From an uncultured Prevotella sp. (GTDB lineage: Bacteria; Bacteroidota; Bacteroidia; Bacteroidales; Bacteroidaceae), in NCBI GenBank assembly GCA_934230685.1, contig CAKQFF010000007.1, forward strand, positions 1 to 25,144: DNA of 25,144 bases, in the 5' to 3' direction. Both the position numbers and the translations under genes were made by a program. Each line of letters opens with the position of its first letter. The first letter of the stretch is position 1. Below the pieces are notes generated by a model. It saw only the letters and a program-made list of their open reading frames with translations. It searched no databases and was not told where the DNA came from. Positions 7,619 to 15,800 of the stretch are shown in pieces.

Positions 7619-8233
7619 TTAAAGACAAGCCTTCACCATTCTCTTCATTTCCTCCACAGGGTTGTCCGCATTCAGCACAGCTCCGCTCACAGCTATTCCC
7701 GTCACTCCTGTCTGCATAATCTCCGGAATGTCCTCGTAGAGTATTCCGCCTATTGCTACCATAGGCAGGTTGATTCCTGCATCATGCATTCGCTTGACGA
7801 TATTGCGGTAGCCATCAATGCCGAGAATGGCTGAGAGATTCTTCTTGGTTGTGGTGAATCTGAATGGTCCGCAGCCTATGTAGTTGGCTCCTTGTCGGTA
7901 GAGTCGCTCTATATCCTCGAATGTGTTGGCTGTGCCTCCGATGATATAATCGGGTCCGAGCACTTGGCGAGCCTCGTCTACAGGCATGTCGTTCTTGCCG
8001 AGATGCACTCCGTCGGCGCTAACCTCCTTAACAAGGTTCACACGGTCGTCGAGAATAAACTTGGCGTTGTAGTCGGAACAGAGCTTGCGCAGCTCGTGGG
8101 CTATGGGGCGCACTTCGTCGTCGGTGGCGTCCTTCATGCGCAGTTGAATCCAGCGGCAACCTCCCTCGAGGGCCAGTCGGGCACCATCTACATAACCGTA
8201 ACGGGCGTTCTGATGAGTGATGAATTGTATCAT
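7619..8233 (-). CDS. thiE: Thiamine phosphate synthase
   Basis: ThiE joins HMP diphosphate to thiazole phosphate to form thiamine phosphate, in the cytosol. The 204-residue length is typical. Family motifs are clear: WIQLRMKD (about 28-35), the metal and diphosphate region LDDRVNLV (61-68), ADGVHLGKND (73-82), IGGTANT (98-104), YIGCGPFRFTTTKKN and VAIGGI near the C-terminus. It lies 128 bases after thiD on the same strand and 20 bases before the ThiE/TenI-like gene. The thiD-thiE gap holds heptamer arrays and no clear promoter, so co-transcription is plausible but not certain. Confidence 0.93.
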   Translation of the reverse strand: MIQFITHQNARYGYVDGARLALEGGCRWIQLRMKDATDDEVRPIAHELRKLCSDYNAKFILDDRVNLVKEVSADGVHLGKNDMPVDEARQVLGPDYIIGGTANTFEDIERLYRQGANYIGCGPFRFTTTKKNLSAILGIDGYRNIVKRMHDAGINLPMVAIGGILYEDIPEIMQTGVTGIAVSGAVLNADNPVEEMKRMVKACL

Positions 8234-8251
8234 TTCTTAAATTATTAATTA

Positions 8252-8334
8252 TTAGTTGTTAGTTATTGATTGTTAGTTGTTAATCGTTGAAGAAGATATT
8301 GGCTTAACTGCTTAACTCTTTAACTTCTTAACTA
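8252..8334. repeat. Adjacent 7-base and 8-base tandem arrays
   Basis: 8252-8286 holds five 7-base units (TTAGTTG, TTAGTTA, TTGATTG, TTAGTTG, TTAATCG). 8303-8334 holds four 8-base units (CTTAACTG, CTTAACTC, TTTAACTT, CTTAACTA). Both fill the gap between thiD and thiE. They are similar in style, but not in sequence, to the arrays at 3816-3896 and within the 33-base repeat. Confidence 0.8.
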
Positions 8335-8361
8335 ACTTCTTGACTCATGTCTTATAGCCTT

Positions 8362-9183
8362 CTATTTTTCTGTTGCTTCCATCCTTTTAGGTTCGAAGAA
8401 GTGGTTAACAGGTCCGTGTCCTTTGCCAATCTCCACGTCCTTGCCAGCCTCAAGAGCCCTGTATAGATATTCCTTGGCGAGACGTATGGCGTCAGCCATG
8501 CTGTAGCCTAAGGCTATGTGGGCTGTAATGGCAGAAGACAGGGTGCAACCTGTTCCGTGTGTGTTGCGTGTGTTCACGGTCTTTGCTTCGTATTTCTCTA
8601 TACGCTTGGAGTCATGATACAGGATGTCGGTTTTTGTTGCTCCGTCGAGATGTCCACCCTTTATTAGCACGTCGCAGTTGGCCTCGCGGCAGATTGTGGA
8701 AGCGGCATGATCCATGTCGTCAACATTGTTTATTTTCATGCCTGCAAGAATCTCAGCCTCAGGCACGTTGGGCGTGAGCAGTGAGGCGAGCGGCATAAGT
8801 TCGTTGCGGAAAATGCTGAGAGCGTCCTCCTGCATGAGGCGGTAGCCGCTTGTCGACACCATGACAGGGTCGATGATGATGGCAGCTGTAGGAAATTCCT
8901 TCAGAGCTTCTGCAATGGCGTGAATGGTGGATGCATCGTTCACCATGCCAATCTTCACAGCCACAGGATAAATGTCACTCATCACGGCACGTATTTGTCC
9001 GCCTACGATTTCCGGTCGCAGCGATTCGATGTCATAAACTCCACACGTGTTCTGCACGGTAACGGCAGTTATCGCCGAAGCCGCATAAACGCCCAATGCC
9101 GACATGGTTTTGATGTCGGCTTGCACTCCGGCACCGCCAACGCTGTCGCTTCCGGCTATTGTTAAAGCACATTTGTATTGCAT
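8362..9183 (-). CDS. thiD: Hydroxymethylpyrimidine/phosphomethylpyrimidine kinase
   Basis: ThiD phosphorylates HMP and HMP phosphate to the diphosphate used by ThiE. The 273 residues show the ribokinase-like fold motifs of the family: TIAGSDSVGGAGVQADIKTM at the N-terminus (about 8-27), TAVTVQNT, VKIGMVND, IIDPVMVSTSG, LTPNVPEAE, VLIKGGH, and the anion-hole and catalytic segment NTHGTGCTLSSA with Cys at about residue 212. It is first in a minus-strand cluster with thiE and the ThiE/TenI-like gene. It has its own promoter box 30 bases upstream and no visible THI-box riboswitch in the short leader. Confidence 0.95.
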   Translation of the reverse strand: MQYKCALTIAGSDSVGGAGVQADIKTMSALGVYAASAITAVTVQNTCGVYDIESLRPEIVGGQIRAVMSDIYPVAVKIGMVNDASTIHAIAEALKEFPTAAIIIDPVMVSTSGYRLMQEDALSIFRNELMPLASLLTPNVPEAEILAGMKINNVDDMDHAASTICREANCDVLIKGGHLDGATKTDILYHDSKRIEKYEAKTVNTRNTHGTGCTLSSAITAHIALGYSMADAIRLAKEYLYRALEAGKDVEIGKGHGPVNHFFEPKRMEATEK

Positions 9184-9212
9184 AATTACTATATTTTGGG
9201 TTTTGAAATATA

Positions 9213-9220
9213 CAAAGTTA
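9213..9220 (-). promoter_or_regulatory. Bacteroidetes -7 promoter box for thiD
   Basis: The minus strand reads TAACTTTG, an exact TAnnTTTG match. The inferred start near 9206 leaves a leader of only about 23 bases before the thiD ATG, too short for a TPP riboswitch. Confidence 0.6.
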
Positions 9221-9276
9221 CTGATTTCTTGTTAAAGATCTTTGTTTTTTTTAGGGATTTTAATTGTCGGGCAGAA

Positions 9277-9309
9277 TGTCATAATGTCATTAGTCATTAA
9301 GTCATTAAG
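9277..9309 (-). repeat. Dispersed copy of the 33-base repeat, overlapping a stop codon
   Basis: The plus strand begins TGTCATAATGTCATTAGTCA and ends GTCATTAAG. It differs at two of 33 positions from the copy at 2178-2210, 7 kb away. Its last bases supply the TAA stop (9305-9307) of the MATE gene. Confidence 0.9.
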
Positions 9310-10603
9310 AAATTGAGCGTAAGCTCCTCCTTATGATTAGGCTCTGCACAATTCCTCTCATAGTTAAATACACAAGGAAAGCCAGCCACAGGGCATGGTT
9401 GTGCAGATACGGGCGCAGCGAGAGGTAGAGAGCGAAGAACAGGATGGTGGACATGGCCGACGAGATGAGCATTCCACGCGTTGCTGTAATGCCGATGAAC
9501 ACACCGTCCCATATGAAAGCAGCCATGCCGCACAGGGGAATGAGCACAGCCCATGGGAAATAGGAGGCAGAGGCTTCAATCACGTTGGTGTCGTCGGTGA
9601 GAAGGGCGAGGAAGGCATTGCCGCCCAATGCATAGACGAGTGTGTAGGCAATGGCAAGTACTGTTCCCCAAACGAACAGGCGTCTGACGGTTCGGTTGAA
9701 CTCCTGTTGGTTGCCAGCCCCATGAAGTCGTCCGCACAGAGCTTCTCCGGCATAGGCAAAGCCGTCCATTACGTAGGAGAAGAGTGTGAATAGCTGCATG
9801 AGCAAAGTGTTTACGGCAAGCACAATGGTGCCTTGCGACGCTCCTGCCGATAGGAAATAGAAGTTCACCGATACGATGAAGAGAGTGCGGAGGAATATGT
9901 CGCGGTTGACGCTGAAGAATCGGCTCATGGAAGCCGTGTCGAGCAGCTCGCGCCAACAGATGCGGTGGAAAAGCCTGTTGCCGTAGGTGCGTGTCCACAG
10001 AGTGAGCGACACTAAGAGTCCGGCATATTGGGCCGTGAGAGTGCCGAGAGCCACTCCCTCGATGTTCATGCCAAGGGCATAGACAAAGACAAGGCTCGCC
10101 ACAATGTTCACCACATTCTGCATGATGCTGATGAACATAGGCAGGCGTGTGTTCTGCATTCCTATATACCAACCTGTGAGACTGTAAAGGCAGAGCATGG
10201 CTGGCGCTCCCCACACGCAGATGCGGAAGTAAGTCCATGCTGCCGAGCTGATGTCGTCGGTAGGATTAATGAGTCTTAGGGCCAGATGTCCTATCGGAAT
10301 TTGCAGAATGATGATGGCAAGGGCAATGGCGAGAGCCACCGAAATAGAGCGTGCCAGAAGCGAAGCCACAGCGTCGAGGTCGCGTCGTCCGAGCGACTGC
10401 GATGTCATTCCGCTTGTTCCCATGCGCAAGAATCCGCACAGCCAATATATCACGTTGAAAATCATGCTTCCCACAGCCACAGCTCCGATGTAGACTGGAG
10501 AGCCCATGTGGCCCGATATGGCTGTGTCGACGAGTCCCAGCAAGGGCACGGTGATGTTAGAGACGATGGAGGGAAGGGCTATTTGCAGAATCCTTTTATT
10601 CAT
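9305..10603 (-). CDS. MATE family efflux transporter (DinF-like)
   Basis: This 432-residue protein is an integral inner-membrane exporter of the MATE family, which expels organic cations and drugs using sodium or proton gradients. The first half has the typical opening LPSIVSNITVPLLGLVDTAI, then GTSGMTSQSLGRRD in the first cytoplasmic loop. Twelve hydrophobic segments are evident. The repeat half starts near FFSVNRDIFLRTLFIVSVNF. The DinF-like assignment rests on that opening and on overall length. The stop codon lies in a dispersed repeat. The start is the first ATG after an AT-rich leader that carries a 22-base duplication including a second, out-of-frame ATG. Confidence 0.92.
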   Translation of the reverse strand: MNKRILQIALPSIVSNITVPLLGLVDTAISGHMGSPVYIGAVAVGSMIFNVIYWLCGFLRMGTSGMTSQSLGRRDLDAVASLLARSISVALAIALAIIILQIPIGHLALRLINPTDDISSAAWTYFRICVWGAPAMLCLYSLTGWYIGMQNTRLPMFISIMQNVVNIVASLVFVYALGMNIEGVALGTLTAQYAGLLVSLTLWTRTYGNRLFHRICWRELLDTASMSRFFSVNRDIFLRTLFIVSVNFYFLSAGASQGTIVLAVNTLLMQLFTLFSYVMDGFAYAGEALCGRLHGAGNQQEFNRTVRRLFVWGTVLAIAYTLVYALGGNAFLALLTDDTNVIEASASYFPWAVLIPLCGMAAFIWDGVFIGITATRGMLISSAMSTILFFALYLSLRPYLHNHALWLAFLVYLTMRGIVQSLIIRRSLRSIS

Positions 10604-10638
10604 TTACTTAATTATTTTTATTCATTTACCTAATTAAT
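10595..10638 (-). repeat. 22-base tandem duplication over the MATE start codon
   Basis: TTTATTCATTTAC occurs at 10595 and at 10617, and the copies continue as TTAATTA and CTAATTA. Each copy contains a CAT, that is an ATG on the minus strand. The outer ATG (10623-10625) opens a five-codon frame that ends five bases or so before the true start. Confidence 0.75.
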
Positions 10639-10648
10639 AAATAAAGAA

Positions 10649-10707
10649 GGACAACCATGATTGGTTTCGCTTGCATAACCTGCAAGCAAGACAAATCATA
10701 GTTGTCC
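10649..10707 (-). terminator. Nested hairpin, probable terminator of the YitT gene
   Basis: Outer arms 10649-10662 and 10694-10707 pair over 14 positions with one mismatch (GGACAAC core). Inner arms GCTTGCA (10669-10675) and TGCAAGC (10681-10687) form a second stem with a 5-base loop. On the minus strand it follows the YitT stop by 43 bases and is followed by a T-rich stretch. A terminator is likely; a small mobile palindrome is an alternative. Confidence 0.6.
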
Positions 10708-10749
10708 GTCATAAATTAAAGTCTATACAATTTATAGATTTAAAACCGT

Positions 10750-11643
10750 TTATTTCATCTTGTCAAATCCCTCGCCAAACACACCATGGCAGAACGTCTG
10801 CGACACAAGTGCGTCGGGATCAATATGGTTGACGAGATTAAATAGGTCTTGCGACTCGTATTTGCGTGTGAGCACGATAAGCATTTTCACGTCAGATTTC
10901 CTGAACCATCCTTTGCCGTCGACCACAGTAACGCCACGGTGCAAGTGGGTGTTCACCACATCTGCAATCTCGTCGTATTTCTTTGAGATGATAAGGAACT
11001 GCACCGTCTGTCGTGTGCCGTTGACGATATAGTCGCAGGTGATGCTCGCCACAAGCGTGAATACAATACCGTAGACGATAGTCTCGAAACTATGGAACAG
11101 GAAGTAGGATGAAGATATGATGGTGCAATCGACAAACTGCATCGCCCGACCGAAGCTCACGCGGAAATACTTGTTAAGGAGCATGGTGAGGATGTCGGTT
11201 CCACCGGTTGAGCCATTGTGCGAGAACACCACGCCCAAGCCGCCACCGCCGAGCAACGCACCGATAAGCACGTGCATGAACTTGTCCTCGCCCGGAGTCA
11301 TGATTGGGTTGGCGGCGAAGAACGGCTGCAGGATACTGATGAACAGCGACATGATGCCCACACCGATGATTGTGCGCCAGAAGAACTGCTTGGTCAAGGC
11401 CGAGAAGGCGATGAAGAGCATGGCGGCGTTGAGCACAAGGATTGACGTACCTGTAGGGATTCCTGTGGCATAATAGATAAGGGCGGCTGCACCAGCCACG
11501 CCTCCCATCACCACCTTTTCGGGAAGTATGTAGGCACTATAGCCGATAGAATACATCAAGATGCCCAAAGCGAGGAAAAACATGTCCTTGCTATTGTTCC
11601 TCATTAGGCTCTTAGCCTTGCTTTTAATTTTAGATTCCTCCAT
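10750..11643 (-). CDS. YitT family membrane protein with DUF2179 domain
   Basis: This 297-residue protein matches the YitT family, widespread membrane proteins of unknown transport or signalling role. About five or six hydrophobic segments span residues 20-210, including MFFLALGILMYSIGYSAYIL and the glycine-rich VVMGGVAGAAALIYY. The C-terminal 75 residues (from KKYDEIADVVN to GFDKMK) form the soluble DUF2179 domain, with the family-like HRGVTVVDGKGWF. The gene appears to be transcribed alone from a promoter near 11775, with a repeat-containing leader of about 120 bases and a hairpin downstream. Confidence 0.9.
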   Translation of the reverse strand: MEESKIKSKAKSLMRNNSKDMFFLALGILMYSIGYSAYILPEKVVMGGVAGAAALIYYATGIPTGTSILVLNAAMLFIAFSALTKQFFWRTIIGVGIMSLFISILQPFFAANPIMTPGEDKFMHVLIGALLGGGGLGVVFSHNGSTGGTDILTMLLNKYFRVSFGRAMQFVDCTIISSSYFLFHSFETIVYGIVFTLVASITCDYIVNGTRQTVQFLIISKKYDEIADVVNTHLHRGVTVVDGKGWFRKSDVKMLIVLTRKYESQDLFNLVNHIDPDALVSQTFCHGVFGEGFDKMK

Positions 11644-11711
11644 AGTTGTTTTGGAAATAACGTTTTTATAGTCTGTTTTTTTATTTTATCTGTTATTATT
11701 TAGAGAGTATA

Positions 11712-11766
11712 CCAAGTGTTGATTTTGCTGTTTGCCAAATGTTGATTTAGCGGGTTTGCCAAATGG
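11712..11766. repeat. Direct repeats in the YitT leader
   Basis: CCAAGTGTTGATTTTGC at 11712 and CCAAATGTTGATTTAGC at 11735 start units of 23 and 24 bases. A third partial unit, CCAAATGG, starts at 11759. They lie between the inferred start of transcription and the YitT ATG. Confidence 0.7.
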
Positions 11767-11770
11767 TGTG

Positions 11771-11778
11771 CAAAAGTA
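11771..11778 (-). promoter_or_regulatory. Bacteroidetes -7 promoter box for the YitT gene
   Basis: The minus strand reads TACTTTTG, matching TAnnTTTG. The inferred start near 11765 leaves a leader of about 120 bases. The -33 box is less clear. Confidence 0.5.
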
Positions 11779-11849
11779 TTAAAAATTTTTTATTGCCACC
11801 ACTTATTTACCCACTATTTTCTGTGTCTGTAGCATTTTGTTGTTGCCTG

Positions 11850-12641
11850 TTATCTTATCGCCTTCTCAAATTGCCCGCTTTGTGCAAAACTCAACCCGTT
11901 GATTTGGTCAATGCCCTTGTTGGTGGCATATTTGAATGTCACGCTCTTCTCTCCGCTGAATGAAGTCCAATGCAGGGTGAGGTCTACAGTCTTGCCATTG
12001 GTATCTGGCAGACGGTCGAGACGGAAGGCCACAATGCCGTCGCCCCAATATCCTCCCTTCACGCCTTGTGCGTTGTGGAAGAAGGTCAGGTCGTAGGGTT
12101 TGTCAGGATTGGTTGCGGCAAGGTTCACATAGTGAGGCGTGTCGTTGGCAGCCCATTGAGTGCGGAAATGAATGGTCATATATCCGTCCTCGCTCACGGT
12201 CCAGTCGCGCATCAGTTCCACAGGATCCTGTCGGAACAGGCTTGACGTGGCATCAGTGCCAGGATATTCGGCCATAGGCTTGGTGAGAATACTGTCAATC
12301 CAATTGACGTACACCTCATATTTATGCTTGTTGGCAGGTTGTGTTAGCAGGCGGAAGTTGATAAATGCCCTCACCTCCCTGTTGCCATAGGGTGCAGTCT
12401 TGATGTTTGAGGCGGTAATGCGTGTCGAGTCGTCGAGCTGCATGAAGAAGGTAGTCCCGTCGGCTGTAGGCTTCACCGTTACAAGTGCGTTGGGGCGGTT
12501 GAGCGGGAACAAGGGGAAAACATCATCATTGTCGTTGTCGCACGATATTACAAATGTGCTTGCGGCAAATGCTATTGTCGCAACCAACAGGAGATTCATC
12601 GCCTTTCTAAGGCTGGATATGTTACATTGTTTTCTTGTCAT
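11850..12641 (-). CDS. NigD-like lipoprotein
   Basis: This 263-residue protein has a basic N-terminus, a hydrophobic stretch and a lipobox VISC (Cys34) followed by Asp at +2, so it should be a lipoprotein. The mature part starts with an acidic run (DNDNDDV). It then shows the NigD-like N-terminal barrel pattern (NALVTVKP, TTFFMQLDDSTRI, REVRAFINFRLL) and a beta-rich C-terminal domain ending at VTFKYAT. The family is named for NigD of the nigrescin bacteriocin locus of Prevotella nigrescens, but most members stand alone with unknown roles. No bacteriocin genes are near. An internal Met15 would shorten the signal and is less likely. It is transcribed alone, divergently from the macroglobulin operon. 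Confidence 0.8.
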   Translation of the reverse strand: MTRKQCNISSLRKAMNLLLVATIAFAASTFVISCDNDNDDVFPLFPLNRPNALVTVKPTADGTTFFMQLDDSTRITASNIKTAPYGNREVRAFINFRLLTQPANKHKYEVYVNWIDSILTKPMAEYPGTDATSSLFRQDPVELMRDWTVSEDGYMTIHFRTQWAANDTPHYVNLAATNPDKPYDLTFFHNAQGVKGGYWGDGIVAFRLDRLPDTNGKTVDLTLHWTSFSGEKSVTFKYATNKGIDQINGLSFAQSGQFEKAIR

Positions 12642-12672
12642 GGTGTAAATGGATTTTAATCTTTAGTTGGGG

Positions 12673-12680
12673 CAAAGTTA
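12673..12680 (-). promoter_or_regulatory. Bacteroidetes -7 promoter box for the NigD-like gene
   Basis: The minus strand reads TAACTTTG, an exact match, about 32 bases before the ATG. It is divergent from the macroglobulin promoter about 90 bases away. Confidence 0.6.
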
Positions 12681-12768
12681 CAATATAATATTTGAAAAAA
12701 CAAGAAAGATTGGTAGGATTTAAACTAGTGGCATGAATAATCTTTAGCACAAACTTTCGCTTAAATGT

Positions 12769-12799
12769 TTTGCCGTTTTGCATAATTCCACTAACTTTG
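12769..12799 (+). promoter_or_regulatory. Promoter of the macroglobulin-DUF1573-ispH operon
   Basis: TTTG at 12769-12772 and TAACTTTG at 12792-12799, with 19 bases between, match the Bacteroidetes -33/-7 pattern closely. The inferred start near 12805 leaves a leader of about 74 bases. Confidence 0.7.
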
Positions 12800-12878
12800 T
12801 AAAAGATATACGCAATAATCATGCATTATATCACAATGCGAAGCATTTTTACAAGAAAACAGAAAAAGAAAACAGATT

Positions 12879-15800
12879 ATGAAAAGGTCAAGACTCATAT
12901 CAATAGCCGTGGCATTGCTCATACCATTGGCAGCAATAGCCGACTCCTACACGTCGCTTTGGAAGCAATACGACGCGGCAGTAAGGAAGGATCATCCGCA
13001 GACTGTGCTCAAGCTTCTCTCGCAGATAGCCGACAAGGCCCAGCGCGAGCGTGCCTATGGACAGTTGCTCAAGGCTCAGGTCAAGTCGGCTGACTATCAG
13101 TGTGAACTGTCAGTCGACTCGCTCCAGCCTGTTGCCGAGCGCATGAGGCTGATGGAGCAGCAAGCCGAGAGCAGTGGCGACAATGTGCTTGCCGCCATAT
13201 ATCAGTCGGTGCTTGGCTCTGTCTACACCAACAACTCGTTTGCCTTTGATGATGCCAAGGCCATAGGCAAGCAATACTTCAAGAAGTCGATGTCCCATCC
13301 CGACGCTCTCGCCAAGGCCTACGCCACAGGCTACGAGCCTTTTGTGGTGGATGGTGTCGACTCGAAATACTATTACGACGACATGCTCCACATCATAGGC
13401 ATGCGAGCTGGCGACTACCTCACCATGCACGCCTATTATACCTCTCACGGCAAGCGCGAGGGAGCCTTGCTCACGGCTCTTGAACTTGTGAAGAAGTCGC
13501 GCAAGGCTGGTGACGAGGGCAGAGTGAAGAAGTCAAAATATATAATGTCGCTCGACTCGCTTGCACGTGAGTACGGCGACCTCCTGCCCTGTGGCGAGGT
13601 TGCCATAGAGCGTTATGCCTATATGAGCAACGCCGAGGACGTGACAGCCGAGGAGAAGATGAGCTACATCAACTATGCCCTTATGAAATGGGGAGCCTGG
13701 GAGCGCATGAACATTCTGCGCAATGCCCAGCGTAGGCTCACCTTGCCCTCGTTCCACGCCTCGCTCGGAGGCGAGATTGCCCTGCCTGGCGTCACTCGCA
13801 AGGTGACGGTGATGGCGCTCAACAATATTGGCGAGATACGTCTTACGGCCACACGTCTCGACATCGACGGAACCACAACACTCAATCCACAGATTGACAA
13901 GGACTACGCACGTCTGCGCCGCTATATAGTTGCAGGCGAGCAACCCATCACCGACATGCGCCGCTATGTTGGAATGCCAGCCTACAAGACCGTTAGCGAC
14001 ACGCTCGAGATGAAGGGCTTGCGCTCTGGCGTTTATCTTGTGGAGATTTCTACAGACAATGTGGCTGTGCCTGTGGAGCGCCGTCTGCTGCGTGTTTGCA
14101 ACATCTATCCTGTAGTTGAGGCCCTGCCAGGCAAGCACTATCGCATAGCTGTGCTCGACGCTACTCATGGCACCGCAGTCAAGGGAGCCAAGGTTGACGT
14201 GGTGATGGATACCGACAAGGAGGGCAAAGACGTGGTGAAGACATTCACCACCGACGATAATGGCGAGGTGTATGTCGACTTTAAGTCTACTGAGCCAAGA
14301 GCCTATCGTGTCTACACCGACACGGAGAAAGCTTTCCCTATGACCAACTCCATGTCAAGCCGTTTCTATTACTACAGCAACAAGACCACCGACAAGCGCA
14401 CCTCCATCTATACCGACCGCCGTGTCTATCGCCCCGGACAGACTGTCCATGCGGCTGCAATCTCCTATATATATAATAATAAGGTGTATGAGGGCAAGCC
14501 GTTGGCCAACGAGCAGATGACTCTTACTCTTCGCGACGCCAACCACAAGGAAGTGGCAAGCCAGAAGATTACGACGGATGAGTGGGGTATGGCTTCAGCC
14601 GATTTCGTATTGCCTTCGGGTGGACTCACCGGCACCTACACTCTTAAAAGCAATCTTGGCAGCAGCGTCTACTGCAACTTCTCGGTTGAGGAATACAAGC
14701 GACCCACCTTCAAGGTGGAATTTGAGAAGTACACAGCCAAATACGTGGCTGGCGATACTGTGCGCCTTAAGGCATCGGCAAAGAGTTTTGCCGGAGTGCC
14801 CGTGCAGAGTGCTAAGGTAGCGGTAAAGGTAGTGCGCCGTCCGTCAATGTTCTGGCGTTATTCGGGTGCCGACAGCAAGCAAGAGACTGTTCTCACCGAC
14901 ACCTTACGCACATCTTCCGACGGCACATTCCTCGTGCCCGTGCCTATGCTTATGCCCGATACCTACGACGAGCATCCCCGCCGCTACTATACATTTGACG
15001 TCGTTGCCGACGTGACCGATGTTTCTGGCGAGACACGCAATGCCGAAACATCGCTTCCATTGAGCGACCACCCCACAATGCTCACATGCGACCTGCCCGA
15101 GAAGTCGCTGCGCGACAGTCTGCGCACGCTTACTTTCTTCTATCGCAACAATGCCGGAGAGCCTATTGACGGTGATGTGACCTATTACATCGACAACCGC
15201 CGCTACACATGCAAGGCCAACAAGCCCGCCAAGATAGATGTTGAGGCTCTCGCATCGGCGCGTCATAAGCTTATGGCCGTATGTGGCAACGACACATTGC
15301 GCACGTCGTTCACCACATTCACCTTCCAGGACCGCAAGTCGCCAGTGGAAACCCACGACTGGTTCTATCAGTCGGCCGACCGTTTCCCTGCTGGTGGAGG
15401 TGCGGTGTTCATTCAGGTGGGCTCAAGCGACTCCATACAGCACATTGTCTACACCCTCATCTCTGGCGACAAGATAATAGAGGAGGGCAGAGCCGACCTG
15501 AAGAACGAGCTTCGCACACGTGCCCTGATCTACAAGCCAGAGTGGGGCGACGGCGTAACTCTCTCTGTGGCATGGGTGAAGAGCGGACATTGCTACAACC
15601 ATACTGCCCGCATACAGCGACCATTGCCCGACACACGACTCAATCTTAAGTGGACTACATTCCGCGACCGCCTCGTTCCGGGACAGCGCGAGACATGGAC
15701 ACTCAACATAACACGTCCCGATGGCACTCCTGCCAAGGCGCAATTGCTCGCAACGCTCTACGACAAGTCGCTTGATGAGATTCGTAAGCACGACATTCGG

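Noticed and set aside
9184..9304. TPP riboswitch upstream of thiD
   Set aside because: The leader after the promoter box is only about 23 bases and lacks the CTGAGA-type THI-box core.
9576..10238. 220-codon frame overlapping the MATE gene on the same strand
   Set aside because: Frame-shifted shadow rich in His, Arg and Pro; the MATE frame has all the expected membrane segments.
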